Part shown: positions 44,660-54,614 of the stretch, piece after piece | Layout: every line of letters begins with the position of its first letter | How positions within the stretch are numbered: position 1 is the first letter of the stretch | DNA from: Bacteroidota bacterium | GTDB lineage: Bacteria; Bacteroidota; Ignavibacteria; OLB7 | DNA: 64,000 nt | Assembly (NCBI GenBank): GCA_018266795.1 | Contig: JAFDZV010000013.1 | Coordinates: 1-64,000, forward strand | Reading direction: 5' to 3' | Translations under genes and position numbers: made by a program | Notes under the pieces: generated by a model | Databases searched by the model: none | The model's input: the letters and a program-made list of their open reading frames with translations, nothing else | What the model was told of the DNA's origin: nothing

Positions 44660-46939
44660 TTAGAATTTCACTTCCAGAGCCACCGTGGGAAGGATCGGCA
44701 ACAGCCGGACATCGGTGACCGTTGTAACGGACTTGGTGGCGTCGTAGTAGCGGAACCATATATCGCGACGCGAGTAGACGTTGTAGATGTCTATCAGCAG
44801 CCGCGCCGGCAATCCGAAGAGCGTCGTGTTGTAATTGGCGTTGATGTTGAGCTGATGCGAGGGGGGCAGGCGAAGCCCGTAGCGCTGCGCGGGAACGGTC
44901 ACATTGGAACCGGTGCTCTCGCCCGGAAGATCCGTGTGGAAACGGGACGTAACGCCCGTGTACGACTGTCCCGACTGGAATGCGAAGCTTGCTCCAATCT
45001 CCCACCGGTCGTTGATCTTGTACTGCCCCACGAACTTCAGGTCGTGGCGCCGGTCGTACTTCGGCCTGAACTCCTGCCCCTGGTTGATGCTGTCGAAGCG
45101 GGCATTGATCCAGCCGAGCGCATAGCCCAGCCATCCGGTGAAGTCGCCAACCTTCTTCTGAAGAAATACCTCCGCGCCGTATGCCTCACCGTTGCCGCTG
45201 TAGAAGATGTCGGCAACGTTCTTCTGATCGGTCGCGAACTGATTCACCTCGTTGATGTTGTAGAGCTTCTTGTAGTAGAAGTCCACATTGAAATCATATC
45301 CATCGAACGGCGATGTCTCCACACTGAAGATGTAGTGATCGCTCCGTCCCGGCTGCACCGTGGAATCGGTGGGGAGCCATGTATCGAAGAAAGAGAAGTC
45401 CGGCAGCGAGGCCAGATGGAGATATTGATGATAGATGCCCCACGAGGCCTTGAACGCAAGCCCGCCGTTCACCTGATACCGCGCCGCAACGCGCGGATCG
45501 AACGTGGTGAGATTCGAAAGGCCGGACCAGTTCACGCGCGCACCAAGCTGCAGCGCAAGCTGATCGGTCAGTTGATAATTCGTCTGCACGAATCCGGCAT
45601 GCGCCCAATCCTTCACCGTCAGATTCGCCGCCGCACTGGTCACCGTTCCGGACTGCGCCGTGGAGTCCTTGTTGCCGGTGAAGTTCTTGATGTAGTCGAA
45701 GATGTAGCGCGTGGATTCGAAGCCGGCCTTCACCGTTGCATCCTGGGATACGAACCACTCCACACTCCCCTTCGCCGTGAAGTCCGTGATGATGTTCTTC
45801 ATCTCGAACGCGAATCCGGTCTGGTTGCCGCTGAAGCCGTTGTCGTAGCGGCTTCCGGAAAGGTTGAGCGTGGTGAACAGATTGTCCCCGAAGATGTGCG
45901 TCCACTTGAGCGAGCCGGTGCCGTTGGCGATGCCGATCTTGAACGTGATGTCGTTGCCGTCCAGCGAAAGATTGTCCGCGCTGTAGAAGCCGCTGACCGA
46001 AACGCGGTCGTTGTCGGTAATGTCCTGCGTCACCTTCGCATTCACGTCGTAGAAGTTGAACGAGGGGAGCGGATTATTCTTGTCCTGCGGCAGCAGGCCG
46101 AGAATGAGATCGAGATAGGTTCTGCGCCCACCCACGAACCAGGAACCCTTCCCCAGCGGCCCCTGCAGCGTGAGACGCGAGGAGATCGCCCCCAGCGATG
46201 CAAGGCCCTCGAACTCGTTGCGGTTGCCATCCTTCTGCGTCAGGTTCAGCACTGCGGAGAGGCGGCCGCCGAACTCCGCCGGGAAACCTCCCTTGATCAG
46301 ATCCACATCCTTGATCGCGTCCGGATTGAACGCGGAGAAGAAGCCGAGAAGGTGCGATGGGTTGTAGACAGTGGAGCCATCCAGCAGCACGAGATTCTGA
46401 TCGGGCGATCCGCCGCGAATGTAAAGGCCGCTCGATATCTGCGACGACGTAAGAATACCCGGCATGTATTGAAGCGACCGGAAGACATCGGACTCACCAC
46501 CCACCCTCAACTGCTTCAGCTGCTCCACCGGAATGTTCACATGGCTGATGTCGATCTGCCGCTTCTCGTCGTCGCGATCGGCCTTCACCGTTATGCCCTG
46601 CGCCAGGAGCGACTTCGGCTTCAGCGAGAACGTCAGCTTGATCGATGCGCCGGGAGCAACATCCAGGGTCTGTTCCAGCCGCTCGTAACCGACGGAGCTC
46701 ACCAGGATGGTCTGGCGACCGGCAGGCACGTCCTTGATCACGAAGAAGCCGCTCTTGTTCGTGAACGCGCCCAGCTTTGTTCCCTTTACCGTCAAGGTTG
46801 CGCCAACAACGGTTTCGTTGTTCGTGGAGTCCACCACGTAGCCGTCGAGCGTTGCATCGGGCGTCTGTGCGTGCAGCATGGCTCGCGGCACGGCGATGGC
46901 GCCGAGCACGAGTAGCAGAGTGAATAGGGTTCTTATCAT
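44660..46939 (-). CDS. TonB-dependent receptor with carboxypeptidase-like domain
   Basis: A 759-residue outer-membrane receptor. The signal peptide is MIRTLFTLLLVLGAIAVPRA, ending near LHAQ. The carboxypeptidase-regulatory-like domain (about 28-115) carries NETVVGATLTVKGTKLGAFT. The plug domain (about 125-240) has VFRSLQYMPGILTSSQISSG, YIRGGSPDQNLVLLDGSTVY and GGFPAEFGGRLSAVLN. The remaining 500 residues form the beta-barrel. It imports a ligand across the outer membrane using TonB; the partner lipoprotein downstream is DUF4249. This pairing is common in Bacteroidota. Confidence 0.93.
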   Translation of the reverse strand: MIRTLFTLLLVLGAIAVPRAMLHAQTPDATLDGYVVDSTNNETVVGATLTVKGTKLGAFTNKSGFFVIKDVPAGRQTILVSSVGYERLEQTLDVAPGASIKLTFSLKPKSLLAQGITVKADRDDEKRQIDISHVNIPVEQLKQLRVGGESDVFRSLQYMPGILTSSQISSGLYIRGGSPDQNLVLLDGSTVYNPSHLLGFFSAFNPDAIKDVDLIKGGFPAEFGGRLSAVLNLTQKDGNRNEFEGLASLGAISSRLTLQGPLGKGSWFVGGRRTYLDLILGLLPQDKNNPLPSFNFYDVNAKVTQDITDNDRVSVSGFYSADNLSLDGNDITFKIGIANGTGSLKWTHIFGDNLFTTLNLSGSRYDNGFSGNQTGFAFEMKNIITDFTAKGSVEWFVSQDATVKAGFESTRYIFDYIKNFTGNKDSTAQSGTVTSAAANLTVKDWAHAGFVQTNYQLTDQLALQLGARVNWSGLSNLTTFDPRVAARYQVNGGLAFKASWGIYHQYLHLASLPDFSFFDTWLPTDSTVQPGRSDHYIFSVETSPFDGYDFNVDFYYKKLYNINEVNQFATDQKNVADIFYSGNGEAYGAEVFLQKKVGDFTGWLGYALGWINARFDSINQGQEFRPKYDRRHDLKFVGQYKINDRWEIGASFAFQSGQSYTGVTSRFHTDLPGESTGSNVTVPAQRYGLRLPPSHQLNINANYNTTLFGLPARLLIDIYNVYSRRDIWFRYYDATKSVTTVTDVRLLPILPTVALEVKF

Positions 46940-47197
46940 CGACGTCGTTATCCAGCGTAGGCGAACGATTGCTTTTCAATCGTCGGGAATGTTCGGGCTG
47001 ATTACTTGTCCGACCGTGATTGGTTGCGCTGCCGGACATGGGGTTTCATTCGATTACATCCTGGCGGGTCATTGCCGGCTGCGATCTGTTCGGTCCGGCA
47101 GGAAGAGCTGCCGCATGAGGGTGATCCATCTCACTCCGTGCAGCAATCGATGGCAGCCGTGCGGTCGGGCAACGCGAACCGCCCCATCCGAACGGCT

Positions 47198-48418
47198 CTA
47201 CCGTACGCGCCCGGCCTTCAGTTCGGCAATCGAATAGAATGTTCCGCGCCAGCTGAGGCCGCCGCGCGCAGAGGTCATCACGGCGGAACGCACGAATGCA
47301 TAGACGAAGAGTGTACAGGCAACCGGATGCAGTAGACCGATCCAGACCGGGAAATGTTGGACCCTACGGTTGACAGCATACGCTGCAACGATGGCGCCGA
47401 TCGCAGCGATGGAGGGAATCACCACCGCGGGAACGGGAACAACGAAGGGGAGGATGTATGGTGCAAGCAGTACGCCGATGGTTCCGGCAACCGTACCTGC
47501 AACGCGCACGATGCTGAACCCGAGGCCGGCAAACCCGCTCCGCTCCAGGCCGCGCACGGTGTCGCGGGCGCCCAGCCGCCAACGCACGCGAACATCCTCG
47601 CCTGCATTCACCGCCAACGTTCTGCCCCCGTGTTTCTTCACCAGATATCCCAGCATCAGATCGTCGGCAACCTCGAGGCGCAGCGCCTGGTGCCCGCCGA
47701 AGCGATCGTACGTCGAACGGCGCACAAGGTTGAACGCCCCCACACCCACGTATGCGCGGCGCGAACCGGACTCCGCCCTCCACGTCTGAAAGCCGAGCGT
47801 GAAGACCATCGAAAAGAAGGAGAGGAGCGATGCTTCGATGATTCCGTGCCAGAGCATGCGCGGGAAGTAGACCACGTGGTCCGCCGCATGCTCTACAGCG
47901 AAGGCCATCGCGCCGCGGAGCGTCGCAGGCTGGAAGAGGACATCGGCATCGGTGAAGAGGAGCCAGGAGCCGGTTGCCATGGCGGCCCCATGCTGCAGCG
48001 CGTTGCACTTCCCCAGCCAGCCGGACGGCAGCTCCGTGATATGGCTCACGCGAAGACGCTCCGGATACTCCAATGCCATGCGATCCAGAATTGCGCCGGT
48101 GGCATCGGTTGAGCGATCGTCAACAGCAACAACCTGCAGGTTGGGATAGTCCAGCGCCATCAACGTCCGCATGGCCGGCTGAATGGTATCCTCCTCGTTC
48201 ATCGCCGGAACGATGATGCTGATCGACGGCCACGGCCCCGCCATCGGCGGCGCGTGCGCGGCGTGGCGCTGCCCCCGTGCCTGCGCCAGCATCAGTGCGA
48301 GCCATGCAAGCATTACCAGAAGAACGACAACCGCGTACCAGGCTACCACGAGGACGTTCGGTTTGCGAGTGAGAGTTGCTGAAGGACCAGCACGTTCAAT
48401 ACGCCGCGTGCACGGCAT
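47198..48418 (-). CDS. Family 2 glycosyltransferase, membrane-bound
   Basis: A 406-residue enzyme. One N-terminal membrane helix (VLVVAWYAVVVLLVMLAWLA) precedes a GT-A domain with the nucleotide-binding start ISIIVPAMNEEDTIQPAMRT, the VAVDDRSTDATG block and the DxD motif in LLFTDADVLF. Acceptor-site sequence ADDLMLGYLVKKHGGR (an ED-like acid pair) follows. Three C-terminal helices and the ending GGLSWRGTFYSIAELKAGRV resemble the hopanoid/carotenoid-linked GT2 group. It probably decorates a lipid; the exact donor and acceptor are unknown. Confidence 0.88.
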   Translation of the reverse strand: MPCTRRIERAGPSATLTRKPNVLVVAWYAVVVLLVMLAWLALMLAQARGQRHAAHAPPMAGPWPSISIIVPAMNEEDTIQPAMRTLMALDYPNLQVVAVDDRSTDATGAILDRMALEYPERLRVSHITELPSGWLGKCNALQHGAAMATGSWLLFTDADVLFQPATLRGAMAFAVEHAADHVVYFPRMLWHGIIEASLLSFFSMVFTLGFQTWRAESGSRRAYVGVGAFNLVRRSTYDRFGGHQALRLEVADDLMLGYLVKKHGGRTLAVNAGEDVRVRWRLGARDTVRGLERSGFAGLGFSIVRVAGTVAGTIGVLLAPYILPFVVPVPAVVIPSIAAIGAIVAAYAVNRRVQHFPVWIGLLHPVACTLFVYAFVRSAVMTSARGGLSWRGTFYSIAELKAGRVR

Positions 48419-48536
48419 CCCAACATGCCTGAAGGATCATGGAGCGTGGGGGCGCCCCGCCATCGCGCGGATCGATCATGCGGATCAATCGCTCCGCTTG
48501 TTTGAGAGAAGGCCATGCATGACATCGGGCAGCCGG

Positions 48537-49373
48537 CTATCGGGAGCCCGCATCGGCAACGCCTCCATCCCAGAACTCGCGAAGCAGTGCGCAGATCTCA
48601 TCCGGATACTGCCAGATGGGAACGTGCCCTCCTTCCGGAAAGGTATGCACGCGGGCACGGGCCAACCTGTGAGCAAGTGACACGAAGTCCGCGTGGGGAA
48701 TCACACGGTCGCGCCCGGAACCGATCAGGAGAACGGGAGGCGCGGCAAGTTCCTGCAGAGCAGCGATCCGCCGGTCGTAGAGCGCATAGTCCGTGCTGGC
48801 AACGAGGCCGGCGATGCTTCTGATAAGCCCGGCACGATCGCTCTCGCGCGCAACCTCCTCCGAGCGTGAAGCGATGTACCCCTTGTCGTAGGTGACATGC
48901 GTCCAGCCGCGCACCACTTTGCGGCGAACCCACCCCGGCGCAATGTGCCAGAGACCGGAGACGAGGGGAACAACCAGCGGCATGCGCGCCAGACGCGCGC
49001 GGGGCGGAACGTTGCTGCTCATCGGTGTGATGGCTGTCAGCGTGCGCACGCGCTCCGGTGCCATGGCAGCCATGGTGATCGCGATCGCTCCGCCGAACGA
49101 ATGCCCTACCAGATCGAAGCGCTCCAGGCCGAGATTCTTCGCCATGCCCAGGATCGAGGCCGCCAGACGATCCACTCCGTAGTCAGCAGCATCAGCCGGC
49201 GCCGGCGTTCCGCCGAAGCCCGGCAGATCGGGCGTGAAGAGCATCCGCTCCGCTGAAAGCCGGTCTGCAACCGGGCGCCACACGCTGTGCGTTCCCGGAT
49301 TGCCGTGAACAAGCACTACGGGCGGGCCGCTGCCGCACTGCACACAGTTGATCTGTTCGGAAGGAAAGGACAT
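48537..49373 (-). CDS. Alpha/beta hydrolase
   Basis: A 278-residue hydrolase. The catalytic triad is visible: the nucleophile in GHSFGG, the acid in LLIGSGRDRVIP and the histidine in EGGHVPIW. The oxyanion region is LVHGNPGTHSVW. No signal peptide. The ATG at 49373 is used because the product then starts directly at the first strand; the frame is open 22 codons further (to 49439). The substrate is unknown. It is 118 bases upstream of the GT2 gene in the same orientation. Confidence 0.88.
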   Translation of the reverse strand: MSFPSEQINCVQCGSGPPVVLVHGNPGTHSVWRPVADRLSAERMLFTPDLPGFGGTPAPADAADYGVDRLAASILGMAKNLGLERFDLVGHSFGGAIAITMAAMAPERVRTLTAITPMSSNVPPRARLARMPLVVPLVSGLWHIAPGWVRRKVVRGWTHVTYDKGYIASRSEEVARESDRAGLIRSIAGLVASTDYALYDRRIAALQELAAPPVLLIGSGRDRVIPHADFVSLAHRLARARVHTFPEGGHVPIWQYPDEICALLREFWDGGVADAGSR

Positions 49374-49646
49374 GAGGGGAATTGCATCTGCATCGATCGC
49401 CGGGCGGGGATCCTCACTGCATCGTTCAACATAGCGCATTCGAGAGGAAGATTCGATCCCATCGCATCATTGCCATCGCGCCGCTCCATACGAAGGCAAC
49501 TCATGGATCCTCTTCGATGACAAATGAAACGTGCGAACGGCAGCATGCCCTGGGCAATGGTTCCGCTCTGGGCATCGATGCATTGATGAGTGCTTGGGCA
49601 TGTACTCTGGATATAGCAACCAAGTGGACAGACCGGTATAAACGAA

Positions 49647-49679
49647 GAAGCCCGAACCAGCTAAACCGGTTCGGGCTTC
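49647..49679 (-). terminator. Rho-independent terminator after the initiator tRNA
   Basis: A 12-bp stem GAAGCCCGAACC / GGTTCGGGCTTC with a 9-base loop. Read on the minus strand it is followed by TTCGTTTATACC. It lies about 80 bases downstream of the tRNA gene. Confidence 0.85.
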
Positions 49680-49707
49680 AGTGTACAACCCAGTGTACAA
49701 TCACCTG

Positions 49708-49753
49708 GAGAGCGGGCTCGCAGACTTGAACAAATCTGAGTTCCGGCGCCCTC
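49708..49753 (-). other. tRNA-like minihelix downstream of the initiator tRNA
   Basis: On the minus strand, GAGGGCG pairs with CGCTCTC (7 bp, one G-T) around a second stem CAGAT/GTCTG closing a TTGTTCAA loop. This is the acceptor plus T-arm layout of a tRNA without D and anticodon arms. It may be the remains of a second tRNA gene or chance. Confidence 0.35.
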
Positions 49754-49757
49754 GTAG

Positions 49758-49830
<73 letters not shown>

Positions 49831-49968
49831 ATGTCAAACCCTTTCACGCTGCCTGCAAGCGCATTGCCTCGCTGAAGGGAGAGCAAACATACAGCTTTGC
49901 TCCAGCCGCAACAAGCGAAAAGACCAATTGACACATCGCCATGCACCGGCTCCGTTCGCAGGAGACGA

Positions 49969-51009
49969 TCACTCCTCCTTCTCGTTCTCATTCTCGTCGA
50001 AGGAGAAGAGTGCGGAAGCGAACTCCTCTGCGTCGAACGGCTGCAGGTCATCGATCCTCTCCCCAACGCCGATGTAGCGCACCGGCATGTTGAGCGTGTC
50101 GGCGATCGCTATCACCACTCCTCCCTTCGCCGTTCCATCCAGCTTCGTGAGCACGAGCCCGGTTACCTCCACGGAGCGTGTGAACTCCTGCGCCTGCTGA
50201 ATCGCGTTCTGGCCCGTGGTTGCATCCAGCACCAGGAACACTTCGTCCGGCGCGTGCGGTGCAACCTTCTTCATCACACGCGACATCTTCTCAAGCTCCG
50301 CCATCAGGCTGGACTTGTTGTGCAGCCGGCCCGCCGTGTCGATGATCACCACGTCCGCATCGCGCGCCAGAGCTGCCTGCAACGTGTCGTACGCAACGGC
50401 GGCAGGGTCGGCGCCCTGCCCCTGCCCAACGATCTCCACACCGGCGCGCTGCGCCCAGACTTCAAGCTGCTCGTTCGCAGCGGCACGGAACGTATCGGCC
50501 GCGCCGATCAGCACACTGTGCCCGGCGTTGCGGTAATTGTAGGCAAGCTTGCCGATCGTGGTGGTCTTGCCAACGCCGTTCACACCAACCACCATGATCA
50601 CGTAGGGACGCCGGCCGGCCGGTATCTCGAAGTGACGATCGTTCGCAGCCGATGGGGACTTCGCCAGCAGCGTGCCGATCTCCTCGCGCAGCAGGCGGCC
50701 AAGATCGCTCGCATCGCTGAAGCCTTCGGCCCGCACGCGATCGCGCAGCCGGTCGCTGATCCGCACCGTGGTGTCGGCACCCACATCCGCCATGATCAGC
50801 GCCTCCTCCAGTTCATCCAGCAACTGATCGTCGATCTTCCGCCCCTGCCGCGCCGCGACGCCGATCTTCTCGGCAATCCCTTCGCGCGTCCGCGCAAGGC
50901 CGTCCTTCAGGCGATCGTAGCGGAGATTGTCGATCGTCTCGCGAATCGAGGTCTTCGTCTCCTCGATCGCCTCCTTCACTTTCCCCTTGATCTTATCGAA
51001 TAATCCCAT
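49969..51009 (-). CDS. ftsY: Signal recognition particle receptor FtsY
   Basis: A 346-residue SRP GTPase that docks ribosome-SRP complexes at the inner membrane for co-translational insertion. It has the short N domain (about 25-130) without a long acidic A domain, then the G domain: GVNGVGKTTTIGKLA (G1), the ADTFRAAANEQL region, DTAGRL (G3) and VLTKLDGTAKGG (G4). The C-terminal end is very acidic (DENENEKEE). It is the last protein gene of the minus-strand string; pgsA lies 92 bases upstream. Confidence 0.97.
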   Translation of the reverse strand: MGLFDKIKGKVKEAIEETKTSIRETIDNLRYDRLKDGLARTREGIAEKIGVAARQGRKIDDQLLDELEEALIMADVGADTTVRISDRLRDRVRAEGFSDASDLGRLLREEIGTLLAKSPSAANDRHFEIPAGRRPYVIMVVGVNGVGKTTTIGKLAYNYRNAGHSVLIGAADTFRAAANEQLEVWAQRAGVEIVGQGQGADPAAVAYDTLQAALARDADVVIIDTAGRLHNKSSLMAELEKMSRVMKKVAPHAPDEVFLVLDATTGQNAIQQAQEFTRSVEVTGLVLTKLDGTAKGGVVIAIADTLNMPVRYIGVGERIDDLQPFDAEEFASALFSFDENENEKEE

Positions 51010-51101
51010 GATGGTTCCGAATCAATAGACGTTGAATGATTCACGGTTCTCACAACTGCCCGGCTGCGGAGCGTGATCTCGCCGGCAGCAGGACCTCCAT
51101 C

Positions 51102-51668
51102 TCAACCAACCGCACCCTTCGTCCAGACTGAGACCGCACGCTGAACATAGAGAACGAAGGAGAGCGCCAGCAGCGCAAGCGAGATCCAGAGCATGATCTG
51201 GACGGCCGTTGCGTCGGCGGCCAGAATGATCATGAAGAGTGTTGTCGAGAGCGAAAGGACGGCGATCTTCCCCGGATAGTTTGATGGGAGCACCTGCCGT
51301 GTACGCCGTTCCACCACGATACCGCCAAGGAAGATGGCGAGGTCGCGCGCCAGCACGGCGATCACCACCCACGGCGCAAGCATGTGGTGCAGCAGCAGCA
51401 GTACCACCAGCACGCCCACGAACACTTTGTCGGCAAGCGGGTCGAGGATCTTGCCGAGATCGGAGATCTCGTTCCACTTGCGCGCCAGGTAGCCGTCCAG
51501 CACGTCTGTTGCGGCGGCGGCAACGCAGACCACCGCGGCAAGCACGCGCATGTCGCTGCCGATCGCCAGCACCATCGGAATCACCAGCACGATCCTGAGC
51601 GCGCTCAGTGCATTCGAGAGCGTCCAGCGAAGGTTCAATCCCTCTGTGTTCTGCGTGTCCGTGTTCAT
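51102..51668 (-). CDS. pgsA: CDP-diacylglycerol-glycerol-3-phosphate 3-phosphatidyltransferase
   Basis: A 188-residue membrane enzyme that makes phosphatidylglycerol phosphate, the first step to phosphatidylglycerol and cardiolipin. The CDP-alcohol phosphotransferase motif is complete: Asp58-Gly59, Ala62-Arg63, Gly72, Asp76 and Asp80. NALSALRIVLVIP at the N-terminus is also typical. The length is normal for PgsA. Together with psd and pssA earlier in the window it completes the acidic and zwitterionic phospholipid branches. It might equally be another CDP-alcohol transferase, but the GKILDPLADK block favours PgsA. Confidence 0.92.
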   Translation of the reverse strand: MNTDTQNTEGLNLRWTLSNALSALRIVLVIPMVLAIGSDMRVLAAVVCVAAAATDVLDGYLARKWNEISDLGKILDPLADKVFVGVLVVLLLLHHMLAPWVVIAVLARDLAIFLGGIVVERRTRQVLPSNYPGKIAVLSLSTTLFMIILAADATAVQIMLWISLALLALSFVLYVQRAVSVWTKGAVG

Positions 51669-51758
51669 ACGGTCTTGAATCAACAAACCGGCTCGCCTGC
51701 CGGGGCAACAGGATGCGGCAGCACGAGCCGGTTGAATGTTGGAAGGCCGGAAGCGCGA

Positions 51759-53072
51759 TTACTCCGTGAAGATATACTTCGGCTCCGTGACGCCGCTCTT
51801 CTTCCCGACGATTCCCACCTGAAGGTTCTTCGCATACTTCGCGAAGGCAGCCTTCACCGCGGCCTTGTTGACGGCGTTGATGGCATCGAAGCTGTATGCG
51901 AGATGCCAGTCGCCGGCATTGCGTTCCGCTGCATAGATCGCGTTCGCAGTTCCGTCGTTCGTCATCTGGCGCATGTAGTACGCGGTGATGAACACCTGCT
52001 TGGAATCGTTCAGATCGGACTCGTCGAAATTCCCCTGCTTCATCTTGCGCAGCTCGTTGTACATGATGGGGATGCAGGAGTCGGGGAGCGTACTGCTGAC
52101 GCTTACCGAGCCGCGCGATTGCCCCAGCGTGGAGCTGAGCTGTGCGCTCGGAGCATACGTCAGGTTGCGCTTGGTGCGAAGTTCCTCGAACAGCACGTTG
52201 CGCAGATGCGAGAGGCCCACCTGCAGCGGCCAGTAATCCTGCTCCGTGGCGCGAGGTCCGGCAAAGGAGCTTATCACATACGTGGTGGGGCTCGGGCGGT
52301 CCACCAGTTCCTCCTTCGGCGCGGGAGCGGTGGGCACCGGGGGAAGCGGCGGGCGCCTGTATGCTCCCATCGGGAGCGATGCGAACTGCCCCAGCTTGGC
52401 CTTCACCTCATCCGCCGAAACGTTCCCCACAACAACAACCAGCATGCGCGAGCGCTCGGAGATGTGCTTCATGTAATCGCGCATTGCGGCGATCGTGACG
52501 GCCTCCACGTCGCTCTGCTGGATGATGCGCCCAAGTACGGGATTGCCCAGCTTCACCAGGCTGTCGGAGATGATCGAAGCATACGCCTCCGGATTCGCCC
52601 AGCGGCGCTTGATGTCCACCACGCGGCGCTGCATCTGATTCTTGAACTCCTGATCGTCGTACTGCGGCCCGTTGATCATCGATGCGAAGACATCCCACAC
52701 GCGGTCGAAGTTCGGACGCGTTGTTGTAAGGTTGAACGTCACACCGCGGTAGTCGCCGTTGCCGGTCAGGTTGGTGGAAGTCTCCGACGTGATGCGCCGG
52801 ATCATATCCTGCGAGAACTTGGACGTACCGCTCGAGGTTACGATATCGGCGGTGAAGTCGGCAAGCGCCGGGTTCGTGGTCTCCTTGCTCGCAAATCCTC
52901 CCTCCAACCCGACAACCACGGAGACGATTTGATTGTATGCCGGGCACATGATCACGTGAATGCCGTTCACTTCGAACGCCTGGGTTTTCGAAGCTCCACT
53001 TTGCGCTATTGCAGGTGCGATGCTCCCCGCAAACAGCACTGCCAGCGCGGCGAGGGTATTCCTGGTTACCAT
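51759..53072 (-). CDS. M16-family peptidase, non-catalytic partner
   Basis: A 437-residue exported protein of the insulinase (M16) family. The ATG at 53072 has a full AGGAGG 7 bases before it and gives a signal peptide (LAALAVLFAGSIAPAIAQ). The HxxEH zinc motif is missing: the equivalent segment reads PALADFTADIVTSSG. It therefore resembles the inactive half of two-subunit M16 proteases. It begins within the end of the catalytic partner gene (7-base overlap, ATGGTAA), so translation is coupled. Confidence 0.92.
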   Translation of the reverse strand: MVTRNTLAALAVLFAGSIAPAIAQSGASKTQAFEVNGIHVIMCPAYNQIVSVVVGLEGGFASKETTNPALADFTADIVTSSGTSKFSQDMIRRITSETSTNLTGNGDYRGVTFNLTTTRPNFDRVWDVFASMINGPQYDDQEFKNQMQRRVVDIKRRWANPEAYASIISDSLVKLGNPVLGRIIQQSDVEAVTIAAMRDYMKHISERSRMLVVVVGNVSADEVKAKLGQFASLPMGAYRRPPLPPVPTAPAPKEELVDRPSPTTYVISSFAGPRATEQDYWPLQVGLSHLRNVLFEELRTKRNLTYAPSAQLSSTLGQSRGSVSVSSTLPDSCIPIMYNELRKMKQGNFDESDLNDSKQVFITAYYMRQMTNDGTANAIYAAERNAGDWHLAYSFDAINAVNKAAVKAAFAKYAKNLQVGIVGKKSGVTEPKYIFTE

Positions 53073-54454
53073 TTCAGAACCTCCTCGGTGATATTGGTCT
53101 GATCGAGTGCCGCACGCTCGCCGCCGACGCCCACAACCATTGGATGATCCACAATGTACTTCTTGACGAATGCCGCCAGTTGTTCCGGCGTCACCTTGCT
53201 GATGTGATCGGCCCATGCCAGATGATAATCGAGCGACGCCATGCTCCACCAGCGCGCCGTGGTGCTGATGGCGAAGTTCATCGGATTATCCTGCTCGAAG
53301 ATGCTCTCGTCCGACGCAATGTGCCGCGCGGTGCTGAAGTCCTCCGCCGTGAAGTAGCCGGGCTTCGCCATCGCCTTCAACTCCGCCTTCGCAATATCCA
53401 GCGCGTGACGGGCCTTCTCCTTCGACGTGCGCATGTAGAGGCTTATCGGACCGACGTTCATGGACGGATTGTAGCCGCCGCCTGCGCTGGTGACAACGCC
53501 GCTGTCCACGAGGTTGTGGTAGAAACGCGATGTCTGAAGATTCAGCAGCGTGGAGAGAAGCGCGCCGGCATACGCATCATCGTTCTGCCTGCCGATGCTC
53601 GGCCCGCGGAAGTGCATGCGGAGATCGATATCCGGCACGTGCGCATCGCGCATCACCAGCCTGGACTGCAGAGCGCCGAATGCCGGCGGATTGTGCGCCG
53701 GGAACGGCGCGTTGCCGCGCTTCCAGTCGCTGTAGTACTTGCGCGCCAGATCGAATATCTGCTCGGCCTTCACATCACCGGAGATGATGAGCGCGGAATT
53801 GTTCGGCACGTAGTAGATGTCCTTGATCATCTTCATCTTCTCCACGGTCGCCGTCTTGATCACCGGCCGCTGCCCGAGCGGCTGCTTGCGGCTTACCAGA
53901 GGCATCCAGAGTGCGGAGTCCAGTGCGTAATTGAGCACGAACGAGGGCTGTGCCTCGTTGCGATCGAACTCGCCGAGCACCACCTCACGCTCCTTCACCA
54001 GTTCCTCCGGCTTGAAGAGCGGATTCTTGATGGCATCGGACATGAACTTCATTCCCGACTCGAGATTCCGCGACGGCATCGTGAAGAAGTATGTAACCAC
54101 CTCCTGCGAGGTATATCCATTGAAGACGATGCCGAGTTCGCGCACGCGCTTCATGAACTGCTCCTGCGATGGTATCGCAGCGTTCGCCTTGAAGAACATG
54201 TGCTCATAGAGATGCGAGAGTCCGGCAAACTCGTCGGGCTCGGTAAACGAGCCGTTGCGCACGGCGATATCGATGGTAACCAGTGGAACCGTGCTGTTCT
54301 CGATGACAACAACCTGAAGGCCGTTGTCCATGGTCATCGTCTTGTAGGGAGAGCCCTGCTTCGTCTGGCCCCATGCACTCGCGGATGCCGCCGCAACAAG
54401 CAGCAGAGCCAGCAGGCTCATGGCACCGAGAGGCCGTTTCGTTTGTAGTCTCAT
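53066..54454 (-). CDS. M16-family zinc peptidase, catalytic partner
   Basis: A 462-residue exported metallopeptidase. The ATG at 54454 is used because it starts the signal peptide (LLALLLVAAASASAWGQ); the open frame extends 33 codons further. The inverted zinc motif HxxEH is His81-Leu-Tyr-Glu84-His85 (in LSHLYEHMFFK), and the third zinc ligand lies in EREVVLGEFDR. Paired with the inactive partner it probably forms a periplasmic clam-shell protease for peptides. Its role here is unknown. Confidence 0.95.
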   Translation of the reverse strand: MRLQTKRPLGAMSLLALLLVAAASASAWGQTKQGSPYKTMTMDNGLQVVVIENSTVPLVTIDIAVRNGSFTEPDEFAGLSHLYEHMFFKANAAIPSQEQFMKRVRELGIVFNGYTSQEVVTYFFTMPSRNLESGMKFMSDAIKNPLFKPEELVKEREVVLGEFDRNEAQPSFVLNYALDSALWMPLVSRKQPLGQRPVIKTATVEKMKMIKDIYYVPNNSALIISGDVKAEQIFDLARKYYSDWKRGNAPFPAHNPPAFGALQSRLVMRDAHVPDIDLRMHFRGPSIGRQNDDAYAGALLSTLLNLQTSRFYHNLVDSGVVTSAGGGYNPSMNVGPISLYMRTSKEKARHALDIAKAELKAMAKPGYFTAEDFSTARHIASDESIFEQDNPMNFAISTTARWWSMASLDYHLAWADHISKVTPEQLAAFVKKYIVDHPMVVGVGGERAALDQTNITEEVLKW

Positions 54455-54614
54455 GGCCGATCGATATATGAATGTGAGAACATTGCGAGCGATTCGATTG
54501 GAAATGACTCTCCGCAAAATGCGCATTGCAGTCCGCGCGTTCCGCAGAGCCATGTACGCCGTTCAGCTACCCGGATGTCGGGCCCGATGCGCCCCGGGTT
54601 CTCCGCGATACGAT

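Noticed and set aside
43997-46915. 972-codon plus-strand frame antisense to the DUF4249 and TonB receptor genes
   Set aside because: Both minus-strand genes have clear signal peptides, ribosome sites and family motifs; the plus frame is a shadow spanning two genes.
49467-49700. 77-codon minus-strand frame around the tRNA terminator
   Set aside because: It reads through the terminator hairpin and the repeated TGTACA words; no ribosome site or domain.
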